A stretch of DNA of 64,000 nucleotides from Bradysia coprophila (taxonomy: Eukaryota > Arthropoda > Insecta > Diptera > Sciaridae): positions 2,666,001 to 2,730,000 of the forward strand of contig NW_023503373.1 of the NCBI RefSeq assembly GCF_014529535.1. Direction: 5' to 3'. Shown piece by piece: positions 33,336 through 45,898 of the stretch. Each line of letters starts with the position of its first letter. Within the stretch, counting starts at the first letter, position 1. The notes beneath the pieces were generated by a model. The model did no database searches. It was not told the DNA's origin and was given only the letters and a program-made list of their open reading frames with translations. The position numbers and the translations under genes were made by a program.

Positions 33336-34795
33336 ATTTTCAGTTTTTTTTCTAAACGAATTATTTTATTCCCAATATTGAAGATGTGATCGCGTGTCTT
33401 TACAATCTTAAGTTGACTGACGATAGAATTTGAGAGAATCGATAACATTTGAATTGAATAATAAAACTTTCAAAAAGTGTGTTATCTTATCGAAAAATGA
33501 AAATACAACACATCATTGCTTCGCAGAGACGGATTCGGAGAAAGATGCGCAACAAAGGTAAGAGACAACAGTGTCATTCAAATTTAGATTTCATTAGAAT
33601 CACCACTTGATACGGACGGTTATAACGGACAGAACATGTGCAGAATCTGTGTAATGTCTAAATTCGACAATTGAAATTTCCCTGAAGATCAATAAAAATG
33701 CGGGCAAATCACGTTAGATTTCAGGAATATCTGTGATTTTTTCAGGTACACCTGAAAACTGTTCTGATTCAGTTCGGACTCAGATATTTTCAGGTCAACG
33801 TGAATTTCAGCTTCAGATTCAGGGATAACTGAACTGTTCCGAGTTTTAGCGACAGTTGAAGTTTTTTGAAAATGTTCGAGTTTTCTTGGTGGCTGCCTTC
33901 TAAGAATTTTACAGATCAATATTTGAAATGTCGCTATTTTTGCTTCTACAACAGGAAACAGTAAAATTAAGGGGAGATCAATAGCCACACGATTGTAAGA
34001 AATGAGACGTTTAACTCCTAAGCACGAAGTAATTTTATTGTCTTGCGGCCAGAAAATGCGTCATTACAGTCTTGCTCAAAACCGGTTGTTCACATTTTCT
34101 GGTCGCAAGACTGTTTTGCGGCGAATTTTTTTGTTAAGTCGTGTGGGATGCATTCCTCGCCTTCGACTCGAAAAAAAACCTTCCCACAGGCCTCAACAAA
34201 AAAATGTACTATTTTTACAGTTATATAGAGAAAGTCAGGTTTTAGTCTTAAGAAATACCAATTTTTCGTTACGTAATTTATGAACGGTGAATTCTGGAAC
34301 GATATTCGATCAGCCGGAATGTAACATTTTTTACTCTATTTGTCAAATTTTATGAATGAGTATCAAATGTTCTTTCACAAATGTATACGATGTCTATAAA
34401 ATCGATACATCAAATTTGTAAAATTTATTTGGTCTCGTGTGATTCATCATATTCTTGACTGTTCCATTCAAACTACAATAACCGAAAAGAGACAGGTTTT
34501 ATTTGTACTACACAATTTTCTAAAGCAAAATAACTGGTTTATATGCTTCAACGTCATTCAACACTTAATATGGACAAAAAAATAGATGCTCTGCTCGTGA
34601 TGGATTTTTTACAAGAGAAATTCTCGCGTAGGAGTTTGGTGTTTTGATTATTTTTCTATTGTTTGTTTACTGCTTGGACTTGAGCAAAAATGGAAGTCGA
34701 TGATATTGCTATATGAATAATGTCGAAGATTCGAGTTGAAAATATTGTTCGTTTGTAATGAAGAAAAAGATTTATTCAAAAAAGGAAATATCTCG
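33336..34795. other. Intergenic between acyl-CoA synthetase and nanchung
   Basis: It holds the promoter side of the synthetase and the 3' flank of nanchung. A hairpin occurs at 34040-34111 (GTCTTGCGGCCAGAAAATG against CATTTTCTGGTCGCAAGAC). A TTCAG/CTGAA-rich patch at about 33718-33830 resembles the array at 39.8 kb. AATAAA for nanchung lies at 34771-34776 on the minus strand. No other gene seen. Confidence 0.5.
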
Positions 34796-37700
34796 TTACA
34801 TGAGAACAGTTTTCGCAATATCGTCTTCGTCAAGGGTAGGTTCTCGTCCTAAGATTTTATCTCGCAGAGCCTTTTTCTCCTTTTCCCTCAGCTCTCTTTC
34901 CACCGTCCGTTTCTTTTTCAATCTATCGTGAACCCGTTTCATCTCCAATATTTCCTTCATCTCTTCCTTGTCAGCATCCTAAATACGAGACAATTAAAAC
35001 GAGGATTCATATCCTCAACTTGTTACCACAAACACTCATATTCAGCCTAAGCACTAAGGCACGTCTTCCATCCGACATGGGCTGACTGTACGATTTCAGA
35101 TTTCGTAATCTTTCGGCTGGAGCTACACCTCGTTCTACTACTAGCACAATTCTAGCCCACTGTCTCTGCCATTCGTTTCGTGTTTCAGCGATTTTCTGGT
35201 ACGTATTTCCCATCATAGCGATCAACATGTTCACTGTTTGAGATTATTTGGATGACTTTTCCGTCAACTTAAAAGTACACATTGAACCTACCCAGTAAAA
35301 CCGCTACGATTACCATGAAAATGACAAACAAAATTTTCCCTTCCATTTCATGATTCGTCCGCTCCATAGCTCCATAGTAATCACCGAAATTGGTTAACGA
35401 CATTAAAAACATGGCCACAATGCTCTCCATCGCCGAAGGCACTGGATTCGTTTCCGAATCATCGATGCCTTCAGGAGTGGCGGGATTGTCAAATGATAGG
35501 AATATGATGAAGTATGACTGTGCGAATCCCATTACAAACACGAGATAAATGGAGACAAAACGAATTAAATCTCCCATTACCATGCGATAAATCATCACAA
35601 CGAAAGGACCAACGGTTTTAAATCCTCTGTAAAAGGAAATAGGGAATTTAGTGCATGTGTATCGGACTTTGATTTACAAATTCACATTACCTGCAGAAAA
35701 ACAAAAAGTACGGGGCAGTGGTAAGCATAATAACCTGTATGAGAATCCAGATTTCTTATAACGACTGATTTTCTAATCAAAAAGTTGATAAACTCACAAC
35801 CGATACATGATCGTCTAGTTCTGTTAAACATGCTATTCGGAGAAACGGAACGATCATCATTAAACAACAGGAAAATAGAAACATGACTCTTGAAGGCGCA
35901 GTCATCTGAAATAATTTAACTATCATGTCGCCCAATCGCAAACAAAATGTAATCTAAATTGACCCACCAAATTTTCTATGAACATATGGTAACCAAGAAA
36001 TTTACTCTCTCGTAACGCTGCCAAAATATAGAGCATTGCACCACAGAGAAGTATGACTTCTGCCACTAATCGTATCTAAAAGTAGGGTTGAGGACAATTT
36101 TAAGAAATTATTTGAAATGAACGTTCACCTGATTAGTGGATGTCTCAACATTAAGCAACGGGCATTGTGAATAAGCACTCCACCAATTCGGTCCATCATG
36201 TTCTTCCACATAATCAGTCGAATTAAACCAGAATGGGTTTCCTGAAAAAGGAAGAAAATGAGAAGGTCTTCATTCTACAACTTTTCCAGTGCTCCCACCG
36301 TAATCCCTAATGAATGGCTCCAGTGTCGCATTAATTGCCTGTCCATCAACGATAGTTGCATTTTTTCCATTCAGATCGATTATCCTTCCCATTACATTGT
36401 CAATAGCAATCCTACTTTTGTTAGACTTCCCCCCTTCGGTATCATCATCGTCATCTTCCATATCAGGACCGGGTCGCAACACAAAACATACCAACGAGAC
36501 AAAGAAGTACGTTGCGAATAAATAAAACTGTCGATAAAAACGTGATTTCACAAACGTATTCCACTTTGTCTTCAATAAATCTAGAATGTGCAATCGGTTA
36601 CGTTAATGAGGCGTCCAGAAACCGCATTTGAATTATAATGTTATTCAGCCAGTTAGACGAATTAAATTAAAACAGTTGACGTAAGTGAAACTTAGGCATA
36701 AATTACCTTCAGCTGTTTTTCAGCTGATCCACTTACCCGTATAAGGACGTATGAGCAGTTTTGTTTGCATGAGTTGATCAGCTGAAAAACAGCTGAAGCA
36801 AAATCATGCCTAAATTTCACTAACGTCGACTGTAATCAAAATATAAAAAAGCTCTTACCCAATAGGACTCCATCCATAAGCTCCAAATGCTCGTATTTAT
36901 CACCGAATACAACCAAATTCAATGCAGAATCCTTGCTTATATTTCCCGTCTCAATGTCGATGGTATCTATTTGTGATAGCGGATAAGCCGCACAAGTGAT
37001 GCTGCCCAGTTGCCAGTAAATCTCTCGTTCAATATTCATTATATGAAAAAACATATCGACTCGCCCGAGTCTAGCTGCTAGTGTAAGTGGCGTCATATTT
37101 TGAACGTTTCGAATACCCAAAGACGATCCCACCTCGTAAGCCATATCAAACGTTTCGTTTTTCTCATAAATAACCAACATGTGTAAGACAGTATTTCCAT
37201 TCGTGTCTTGTGCATCCGGATCGGCACCTTTGGCCAACACTAATCGGTAACATTCCTCTTGACCTAAACAAGCAGCAAAACTGAGTGGATATTCTCCCCA
37301 GTAGACGTAACCGTCGTATGTCGTATTGGCATTTACGTCAACCCATTCATGTTCTTGCGAATCACTTCGGATGAAATAGGAACAGTTTCAAGTGGATTGG
37401 TTAGAATCATTGAGAATTCGTACCTTCGTGACGGTTTTTGGTCCTCCGGACTCATGAATGCTCCGAAACACCTCTCATTCACATCTGCACCAGCATCAAG
37501 CAAATATTTTACCATAGCAGGATCCTCATTCACGATAGCTATGTGTAGCGTATTCTCGCCATAATATTCGTCACTCATGTAAATGTCGTTGATAAGTTTC
37601 GGATAGAATCTGAGCAGTCTTTTAGCTAAATCCGCATGAAGAGATGTTGCATTTAGCAAGCACAAATGAAGAATGGACTCTCCAACAGCACCTCGTTCCT

Positions 37701-38210
37701 GCATTATTGTAAATCTAGTTTAAAACCTCTTTGCATGGTAGAAATCCAAAACCTTTAAATCCCAACAAACTTCCCGATATCCTTTCGGATTTGTTAAATA
37801 TTCGATTTCCGTTACCACTGGTAGGTGTTGCTCAATGTCGAACTCTTCGTCAGGATTTTCCAAGCAACGAATTTCCGGTAATTGTTTATGTCTAGCTCGA
37901 TCGATGTTTCTGATTAAAACAATTTTCGAAATCGGTATGTACCGTCCAGCACCTTTGTTGTAAAGAAATGGCTCAACCTTAAATGTTCGTACAGTGAATT
38001 GAATAGTGTAGATAGTTATTCATTAATTAATTAAACCTTAGTTTTAATTGCATGATCAATTTCCGCAAACTGTTTACTCTGGCAAGCTCTTTTCATCATA
38101 TCCACTAATAAACCACCACCTTTTAAATTCACCAATTTGTACAGTGATTGTGTGGAGACTCCAGCCTGTTTCTTCACTCCGCTGGTAACATTACTTTCCG
38201 TATTTCCCAT
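34796..38210 (-). CDS. nan: TRPV channel, nanchung type
   Basis: Twelve exons join in phase to 850 aa: 38037-38210, 37753-37977, 37424-37698, 36859-37364, 36299-36580, 36129-36241, 35968-36075, 35798-35905, 35691-35734, 35292-35626, 35034-35233, 34796-34978. The start is [20 protein letters not shown]. Ankyrin repeats occupy about residues 134-390 (for example [20 protein letters not shown]). The first membrane segment is near residue 410 ([19 protein letters not shown]), the pore region is in exon 10 ([20 protein letters not shown]), and the last helix runs [19 protein letters not shown]. The C-terminus is short and basic/charged, which fits Nanchung (833 aa in Drosophila, from memory) rather than the longer Inactive. 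Both subunits form the mechanosensory channel of chordotonal neurons. The donors of exon 5 (G|GTGGGA) and exon 11 (GTTTGT) are weak and chosen by phase. Confidence 0.87.
36674..36831. mobile_element. TA-family MITE (CAGCTG family) in nanchung intron
   Basis: The left end CAGTTGACGTAAGTGAAAC is mirrored by GTTAGTGAAATTTAGGCATG read on the opposite strand at the right. Both arms contain CAGCTGTTTTTCAGCTGATC. The right side is flanked by TA but the left by AA, so one flank has mutated or the duplication was lost. It lies in the intron between exons 4 and 5. Confidence 0.7.
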
Positions 38211-39111
38211 TTTGTTTTAGATCTCTTACGACTATTTCACTAACTTAACACATTTTTAATTTTCATTTTTAATTCGTATTGTACGCATTCCCCCAGCTTG
38301 CACCAAATTCCATCACAATGATTTGAACTTATTTTGTAACCTCAATTCAAATATTCGGTAAAGTGATTTATTGACCAAACTTTAATAGGTGATTTTCATG
38401 GTTACCCCAATTTTCCTACAGAAAACAGTGAAAACTTTAACATTCTCTTTCAAGTGTTAATTTGGCTTCACAAACGTCCACAGTAATTACACGGTTGCCA
38501 AAAAATATCCTGAGAGACCGTCCTACGATTATATCTCCATAAGTATACACGGCATTTCCATAAAATGTATCTATGTTGTGTATATGTCGTGTGTGTCACG
38601 TTTTCTTTAACTATAATTTATGTGGAAATTTGACACAGAAACATACGAAGCGATTGCATTATTACTATAAAAGCGGGGATTTTTTTTACTATACTTACGT
38701 TAGACCTTGAAATGGTTGAATTGAAACGAAAATACAAATGAAAGGAAGGAAATTTTGTATACAGACAGATAGAGGAAATTGCCTTTCCGAAATGCCGAAT
38801 GAAAAACCCAAACATGGTTTGCGGTTTTCTTTAGTGAAAAGTCACGGTGACTTTTTAAAAGTTTTTGTGAATAAATGAACTGAATTGGGATGTTGGAAAG
38901 ATGAGAAATTGATGACCTAGATAGAACATGAAAGATTCTGAAATTGCTTTGAGACTCTTAAATTGAAAGTAGCCCATTTGCTTTTATTATTAAAAAAAAG
39001 TTTTAGTGGAAAACCAGGCCAGGCTAATTAATTTTCAATATCTCCACATTTTTCGAACATAGGTATGCAAAGTGTGACTTCTTGTTGATGTTTGTAATTT
39101 TATTTCCGATA

Positions 39112-39263
39112 GGCGGAAAACACACGAGAAATTTTGCATTGATGGGATCGACAGTTGTGCAGCGTTTTCCATTGTAATTCGATATTCACCACAGGCTAAA
39201 CAATAGAAAAAGCATCATAATTGTCGATTCCATCAACGCAAAATCACTTGTGTGCTTACGGCC
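39112..39263. mobile_element. Small foldback, ~150 bp
   Basis: GGCGGAAAACACACGAGAAA at the left is approximately mirrored by the right end (complement begins GGCCGTAAGCACACAAGTGA). The arms continue through TTTTGCATTGATGG and GTCGA. The arms are imperfect. No coding capacity. Confidence 0.6.
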
Positions 39264-39835
39264 ATAGAGTATCCTGAGGTTTCATCACTTTGGGCAACGA
39301 CAAAGCTCAAACCTTCTTATAGCGAAAATCTATATTTCGAGCTCAAATAGTTATTAACGTCGACTTCATGAGAGCTAATATGGGATATTTGAATTTATCT
39401 GTGGCATATAGTTCTTCATCTTCATGAATCTAGCCACTAAATTTCGTTAATTTTATTTTTGGTATTTTAAACTGTCGTTTTCGAGAAATTTGCGAGAAAT
39501 CTATTTCATTTAATATTGACCGAAATGCATCTTCAATTTTGAATCGTTGATCGTTTTTAGTTTCATGCAGCGGTGGACTTGGGTGGATATATTAGTCCTA
39601 ATGATCGTGTACCGTCAATTGGGACGATAGGTGATGACCCGATTTTTGACCATGCGGATGGATGTTCTGCATTAAACTAGCTTCTGCGTCGAACGGTGTT
39701 AAACCGTTTCTATTATCTAGTAGAGCGTTTTGTATATATAATTTATTGTTTTCTTAGATATTTCGGCACAAATATCTCAGTTTGTACAATGTATATAATG
39801 TTCTCACTAATTTTGAGAAAATGGAGAGAGAAAAA

Positions 39836-40215
39836 TTTTCAGATCAGATCTGAACTGAATCTGAAAAATGCGATCTGAAATTTTCAGATTCAGATCAGAT
39901 TACTCTTAAATTGAATCTGATCTGAATCTGAAATTTCAGATCGCTTAATTTCAGATTCAGTTCAGGTAAAAAATAATTTAATCTGTTTATCTGAAATATT
40001 TGTATGAAAATTTCAGAAAATTTCTGAAATTTTCAGATCAATCTGAAATATTTCAGATCAGATTGCAAAAATTCAGATCTTCAGATTTCAGTTTGAATTC
40101 AGATTTAGGCTGAAATTTTTAGATTCAGATCAGATAAATATTAATTCAATTTGAACTGAATCTGAAAATTTCAGAAATCATTTTTTCAGCTTCAGATCAG
40201 ATAAAAGTGATCTGT
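39836..40215. repeat. TCTGAA/TTCAGA palindromic word array
   Basis: The sequence is built from short interleaved words such as TTCAGATTCAGATCAGAT and their complements (CTGAAATTTTCAG). It is not a simple tandem repeat. Arrays of short inverted words like this are common at transposon subtermini. Confidence 0.75.
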
Positions 40216-40530
40216 TCCAAACCCCAATAAGACCCTATATGCCCTGAAAGTACATGCAATTACCTTTCTAATGACACCATACTCGACTATGTACGTTTAG
40301 TGTACCTCAAGAAATTTCTGTAAGAAAAATGTAAGTTTTCAGTCTTTTTTCGGTTGAAAACTTCAACTCTACATATCTCAGTGTGGATGAATTTTAAACC
40401 CAATAAGACCCTATTTGCCCCGGAAGTACATGCAATTACCTTTCTAATGACAACCCACAATCCCCTGTACGGCTCGTGTAACTGGAGAAATTTTTGTAAG
40501 AAAAGTGCAAGTTTTCGGTTTTTGATGACC
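40216..40530. repeat. Tandem duplication of ~165 bp
   Basis: Two adjacent copies share CAATAAGACCCTAT, AAGTACATGCAATTACCTTT and GAGAAATTT/AGAAATTTCTGTAAGAAAA-type blocks, starting near 40232 and 40400. The copies are diverged. Confidence 0.7.
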
Positions 40531-41834
40531 TCTTACCAGCCACACAAGCTTCGAAGAATTTTTTTGAAAGACTTCTTTTGGCTTCTGGGGTCAAATACCT
40601 CTCACGGCACTTATAAAAAAGTCCAATAAAAAATGCGTCCGATTTCGGTCTCCTGTTTTTCAGAAGAATTCCTCTCATTGATACATGTATACGCTGATTA
40701 AATTATGTGATTTCCGTGTTGATGGATCGAGTCAGAAAGCAATATCAGTCATTACGATTAGAATAGAATTCCATTGAAAACTAGAAATTTCATATTGTTG
40801 TTCTTAGTAAAAATTGTTTTTCAAAATTATGCCGAGGACCTGAATTTTCTTCAAGCGGAAAATTATCGTAGAAATTTCAAATATGAAACGCTTGTGACTG
40901 TTATTGCGATTTATTAAATACTGTAAATGGGTGTGTACAAAAAACATGATTTTGATCTTTTATAATACATATACGTTTGCGACAGTAACTAAATTAACAG
41001 CAAATTTGTTATCCAAATATACTTCCTGACATGAATTCTACAAACCTAAGATGAGTTGATTACTAGACAATTTTTTTTTAAACAAAAAGAAACTTTCTAA
41101 AATTAATTTAAATTTCAACTACAAACTTAAATTCAACAAAGTTTTTCATTATTCTCATTTTTCTTGTGTATTGTCCTGTTGTTTGAACATTAATACTATC
41201 GTCAAATAATTCAGTTTATGCTGGTTTCTTGTAGTTATACGATCTTACAGAATTTTCTAAATTTCTTTTAGGCCAATGAACCATCACAATTCATTTACAG
41301 ATTGTACGAGAAGAATTTCAGAAAATTTCTCGAAACAACAATTCATTTCCAACAATTTTCATAATTAATTTGTTTATAATGTGAGGCAACGTGTACCTAT
41401 TGATAATCAAATTTTTGTAATTAATTCACAATTACGACAGACGTAACTGGGACAGCATAAATGTATTGTGACATAATTCTTCCAACACTCTTGTGTAACA
41501 TTGATTATACATGGTAATTACTTGACATAATGACTATAAATGACATATAAATATATAATTTTATATTTTTAAATGAACTGCACTCCTCCTAATTACCTTT
41601 TCTAATATATCAAGTAACATCATACTCTGGCAAAGAATTTCGAGATAGTTGACAAAAACGGAACAAAAAAAAATTCTAGTCACGCACCCAATTCATTTAT
41701 GATAAATTGATACAACTGGGTTTCATAGACCGCTTCGGGAAACATTTAAATATTTTACACTAAAGGATTGAGGTCTGACAATTTGTAGAAAATGTTACAA
41801 TAAATATGCAAACACAGTCAATTTCTCAATTTAC

Positions 41835-41940
41835 CCTTTTACAAACGGCACATCATCATTAAATCTTTTACTTCATCTGTTTTAACATTTACGATAGATT
41901 TTGGTTGTCGGTGACTAGCCGCTTCTAAAAGGCAAGTAAA
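41835..41940. mobile_element. Dispersed TA-flanked MITE family, short copy
   Basis: The left end CCCTTTTACAAACGGCACAT is preceded by TA. The core AAATCTTTTACTTCATCTG follows, and the right end CCGCTTCTAAAAGGCAAG is followed by TA. It is shorter than the other copies. Confidence 0.55.
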
Positions 41941-42457
41941 CTTTTGTTAAACATTGCATCAATAAATTAGAAAATGTTAATCCGTGAAAATTTCTAAAAT
42001 TGTTCCAGTGAATTGTTCTCATTGTCGTTAAAGGAGAATTGAAAATTGGCAGAACATTAAATACGTTTCGGAATCAATTTGATCGAGAAAAGGTGCTCTA
42101 ATGACGTAATAATAATGTGATAAATAACAACGAGTTTGCATTAAAAATCTTTTTCTTATCCATGACACGATAAAGGAATGTAATTAAAATTATGTTCATT
42201 TTTTTGTGCATTCAATTAATAATCATTTGACACATTTATAAAGTTGCGGATGCTGCTATGCAGCCTTTGTTTGTTTGTTTTTTTTTATACCTGATGCGTT
42301 GTAAATAAAATGACAAATAAAAGTAGTTTTTGTTATAAAAAATTAAAAAATGAAAACCTAAAAAAAGTTGATAAAAAAATGATTTTAAATAAAATATTCG
42401 CACCAATGTTAACGACGAACGGTACCCTCAATTTAAAAACCAAAAACTTTTTCTCTC

Positions 42458-45051
42458 TTATGGTATCAATTCTACATAATTAGCCGGGAACAGGCCGTAG
42501 GAACCGTCTGGTCCGAGTCCTTGCCACCAGCCCTCATCAATTTGATCAATATGCGTTATAACATCACCAGGATCGAACGTTATTTCGGAATCATCAGCTA
42601 AATGAAAGAAGAGAATTCTTTAGTAAAAATGGACACGGCGCGTAGTGTACATCGAAAATTCTATTTTTGAGAGATCTTCGCTTGATATTTTCTTCGACGA
42701 GGATCCACATAAGAGCGGTCGTCATGAAAAATTAAAATTTTATGTTTTTTGTGCCCAAGGTCAGAAGATTTTCTGGATCCGCCCCTGCAAGAATGGATTT
42801 GATTCTTACCTGCTTGATAATCATAAAGTGCTCGAGCCTTCAGACCGCCATCGCTCATAACATCTTGATAAATTATGTCCTCTTCAGTCACAATATCTGT
42901 AAATTTTCAAAACCAATGTTATCTGTTATCTGTTACTAAACAGCAGAACCACAGTTGACTTACCACTTTGATTCAATTCACTAACATTTTGCTGCTTAAA
43001 TTGTTGTGGGGGCTCAGTTTCTACCGGTGTTGACACTTGACTGTTGTTACTATTGGTTTTCGTATACGGTGACCGTTTTATCGTCGAAAATTGATCGCCA
43101 TCATCGTATTGTTCGGCCGACTGTTCGTCGTTGATCACCGGCTTGGCTTCAACGGTTTCCTCGATTTGCCGGTCTGTCTTTCCGTTGTTTATAACATTTT
43201 GGAATGTTTGTACATTGTCTGCATTCAGAACCACTTCCTCGGCGACATGAGCGATTTTCTCGGTTACATTCGCACTCGGTGTATTTTCAATGCTTTCGTC
43301 ATTCTTCTCACTTCCGGAATCAGTGTTCGACGGTGCAAAACGTTGCTGAATTGTGTTACGTATTGGTTTGATCGGTGCTACCTTGTTGGTGGTCTGCATT
43401 TGGCCGCTAGCGGAATTTTGTGAAAATATTGCCTTTGCCGTTCCAACTCTGGAGCCAATCAGCTCGCGGGCTTCTAAATTGCGTTGTTGACGCATTTCTT
43501 CTGCTTGAGTCATTGTTCTGACGGGGCTTAGTTGTTGTGGACTGAGAGGTTGTGGAGAACTAAAACGATTGTTCACTAGTGATAGCATATCTCGTCTAAA
43601 AACCAAGCTCAATCAACAATAGAATGAACCATAAATATCCGACAAACAACCGACATGCAACTTCAAGTCACCAAATCCATGCAAAATTTGTGAATAGAAA
43701 TGAAACCAGTGCTGAACAACGGAATTTCTTTTGCTCCATTGTCTGTGCATTAGCTTTTTTTTCTCTCACAACAATATTAATTTCAACATCGACAAATTAA
43801 CAATAAATCGGCAATGAATTGAACGGTTAAGCTTATTATAGAAAATCACATACCTCTTTATTGGGGTCACGACGTCATTATTTGTTGGCGATTTCAAGTC
43901 ATTAATTGCAATTTTACGTTCCCGTTCGATGTGTTCTTTTTCTTCTCGAGCTCGTCTTTCCTGTATTAAATTGTAATTTACAATCAGCGCGAGCGGATAT
44001 ACACACACAAACTTTGTGACAACAAACCTGTTCCACTTTCTGCAGTTCTTTTTGACGAAGTTCTTTCTCTACCTCAACACGTCTACGTTCCTCCTCTTCT
44101 TCCTTCTTCCAAAAACTATCACGATCTCTGAAGTTAATTTCTTTGGCTGGAATCACCTTCGAGTAGTTTGTTCCCACGGGTCCACGATTTTCTTTTCGAA
44201 TAAAGAAGTTAATGTCGGCTATCGATTTTCGGTAAAAAATTATCTAGAAACCTTCTTGAACCATTCTCGGTTCCTTGAAGCTATATGCCGACCCAACGGA
44301 ACTCAATTTTTGCATGATTAGGTCAGTCTCAACATCGTCCTCATTGCGTGCATTTATGGTTAAATGGGCTCCAGTCAATAATTTTGAAATATCACGAATA
44401 TGATTTGCACATGTTCCTTTACGATAAGTTGGCGCACCTTCACCCTAAATTTTTAATGAATATTGTAAAATCAACATCGTGAAAGGTTTTATTCTCCATT
44501 CATTGCAAAGTTTATCCACCCATAATATTACTATATACCGAACGTAACATACACGGCACATATAACATTCATTTCGACATAAATAAATGAGTAATTCCAT
44601 TGATATCTTTTGAGTGAGCGTATGTAAACAACGCAGCGGTTCCCACTATTGATATCTTATCTTGTATGATGGAAGTCGTGAGCTATGTTTCATTAAAATA
44701 AAGCGAAAAATTACTAAATTCGATTCTCACCTGCCAATTGATAAGAAGAAATTTGGTAAGACTTGTTTTCGTATCGTGCACTCGTACAAATGCGTACATT
44801 ATTTTGCCCGAATTCAAATCCTCACTCAATTCGTTTAGCCCACCATCACCGGTCGACACAACTTTAAGATCGTTACTCTGGGCTTCATAGCTAAATAGCG
44901 CCCTGCGTTTTATTAGATGAAACTTTAGTATAAATTTAGAAAAAAAAAATCCTTTGCAATTCACTCACCAATCTGTTGGTGTTTTATCATCAAGCACATC
45001 CTTCCATGCACCCACTATTGCAGCCTTATTTTTTTCTAAATTTACAGACAT
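42458..45051 (-). CDS. Abp1: Drebrin-like actin-binding protein Abp1 (ADF-H + SH3)
   Basis: Eight exons join in phase to 525 aa: 44969-45051, 44731-44902, 44252-44444, 44028-44191, 43854-43960, 42964-43595, 42810-42896, 42458-42597. The N-terminal ADF-homology domain covers about residues 1-135 ([20 protein letters not shown], then [20 protein letters not shown]), and it binds F-actin. A strongly charged helix follows ([20 protein letters not shown]), then a long Ser/Gln-rich linker in exon 6. The C-terminal SH3 domain is ALYDYQA...[22 protein letters not shown], ending two residues before the stop. This is the DBNL/Abp1 layout and length; such proteins link actin to endocytosis through SH3 partners such as dynamin (family knowledge). 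Nothing is missing. Confidence 0.92.
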
Positions 45052-45276
45052 CTTAACTTTTTTCCAAAGTTTGCGTACCGTTTTAATTAGTAAATACACA
45101 TTATAGTCTACGATAAAAAATGATTCTTGATGTGCTATATACACCTCTTGATCAGATGAGTTTGGTGGGGTCCATGGACTATTATTTTTGACACTTTTGA
45201 CATAAGCACTTTCTGTGTTTTTGTTATGTTGTTCAGTTAATGGTTTGAGTGTGTTCACTTCGAGCAAATATATATT

Positions 45277-45331
45277 ACACACTTGTCACGAAGAAGTCGA
45301 GGCTTTCCGAGACTGATAGTGACAAGTGTGT
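45277..45331. repeat. Stem-loop A, loop CGAGGCTTTCCGAG
   Basis: A perfect 13-bp stem (ACACACTTGTCAC with GTGACAAGTGTGT) closes a 29-nt loop containing GTCGAGGCTTTCCGAGAC. The right flank carries ACATAAGCGAAAACGAGAC, shared with stem-loop D although the stems differ. Confidence 0.8.
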
Positions 45332-45454
45332 ACTCTATTTTATTACATAAGCGAAAACGAGACAACAACATAGACCTGAAGTGTAATTTTTGAATTATTC
45401 TTCTAGTTAAGTAATTTTGACATCCGAACACCGCACGTATGTGATAATATATAT

Positions 45455-45567
45455 TATGCACCTGTTGCCAAGATTGGTATTTTGACGTGTAGGACATTAT
45501 TGACCTAGCCGAAGGCGTGGGTCATAATGCCTACACGTCAAAATAACAGTCTGGCAATAGGTGCATA
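45455..45567. repeat. Stem-loop B, loop AGCCGAAGGCGT
   Basis: A long stem runs from TATGCACCTGTTGCCA to TGGCAATAGGTGCATA, with an inner arm TATTTTGACGTGTAGG. It closes on TAGCCGAAGGCGT at about 45506-45518. A few mismatches occur midway. Confidence 0.8.
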
Positions 45568-45664
45568 TCATATTTTATCTGTCGAGAACAGATATATCGA
45601 GATAAACAAAAACTCCCTAGAGGGATAAGCTCGAGATTATCGTTCTAGACAGATAATAGTAGAT

Positions 45665-45775
45665 TATTCACCTCTGTCCACATGTTTATTTAGACACTTG
45701 GAGAGTTATTGCATGAGCCGAAGGCGAATGTTATAACCCCAAGTGTCTAAATAAACATTTGGAGAGAGGTGAATA
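45665..45775. repeat. Stem-loop C, loop GAGCCGAAGGCGA
   Basis: The stem TATTCACCTCT...TTTATTTAGACACTTGG pairs with its complement across 111 bp. The apex is GAGCCGAAGGCGA (about 45715-45727). The stem sequence is unrelated to A, B and D. Confidence 0.8.
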
Positions 45776-45843
45776 CGCTATTTTATCTACCGACGGCGAA
45801 ATAATAGCACTTTTTCACTGATAACTGGTAGATAATAAATATT

Positions 45844-45898
45844 ATGCACGTATGACAAAGCGGTCGAGGCTTGCCGAGACGGCTTGTCATACGTGCAT
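45844..45898. repeat. Stem-loop D, loop CGAGGCTTGCCGAG
   Basis: A perfect 15-bp stem (ATGCACGTATGACAA with its complement) closes on AGCGGTCGAGGCTTGCCGAGAC. A second arm pair, TTATCGCATA (about 45907) and TATGCGATAA (about 46027), surrounds the right flank. The loop and flank match stem-loop A. Confidence 0.8.

Larger units (their letters stand above)
38211..42457. other. Intergenic, repeat-rich, no gene seen
   Basis: It contains the nanchung promoter side on the left and the Abp1 3' flank on the right. In between I see a foldback at 39112-39263, a TCTGAA/TTCAGA array at about 39836-40215, a tandem pair at 40216-40530 and a MITE copy at 41835-41940. No ORF has support. Confidence 0.5.

Noticed and set aside
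34796..38210. TRPV gene as Inactive (iav) instead of nanchung
   Set aside because: The short C-terminus and total of 850 aa fit Nanchung better, but this rests on memory and should be confirmed by alignment.
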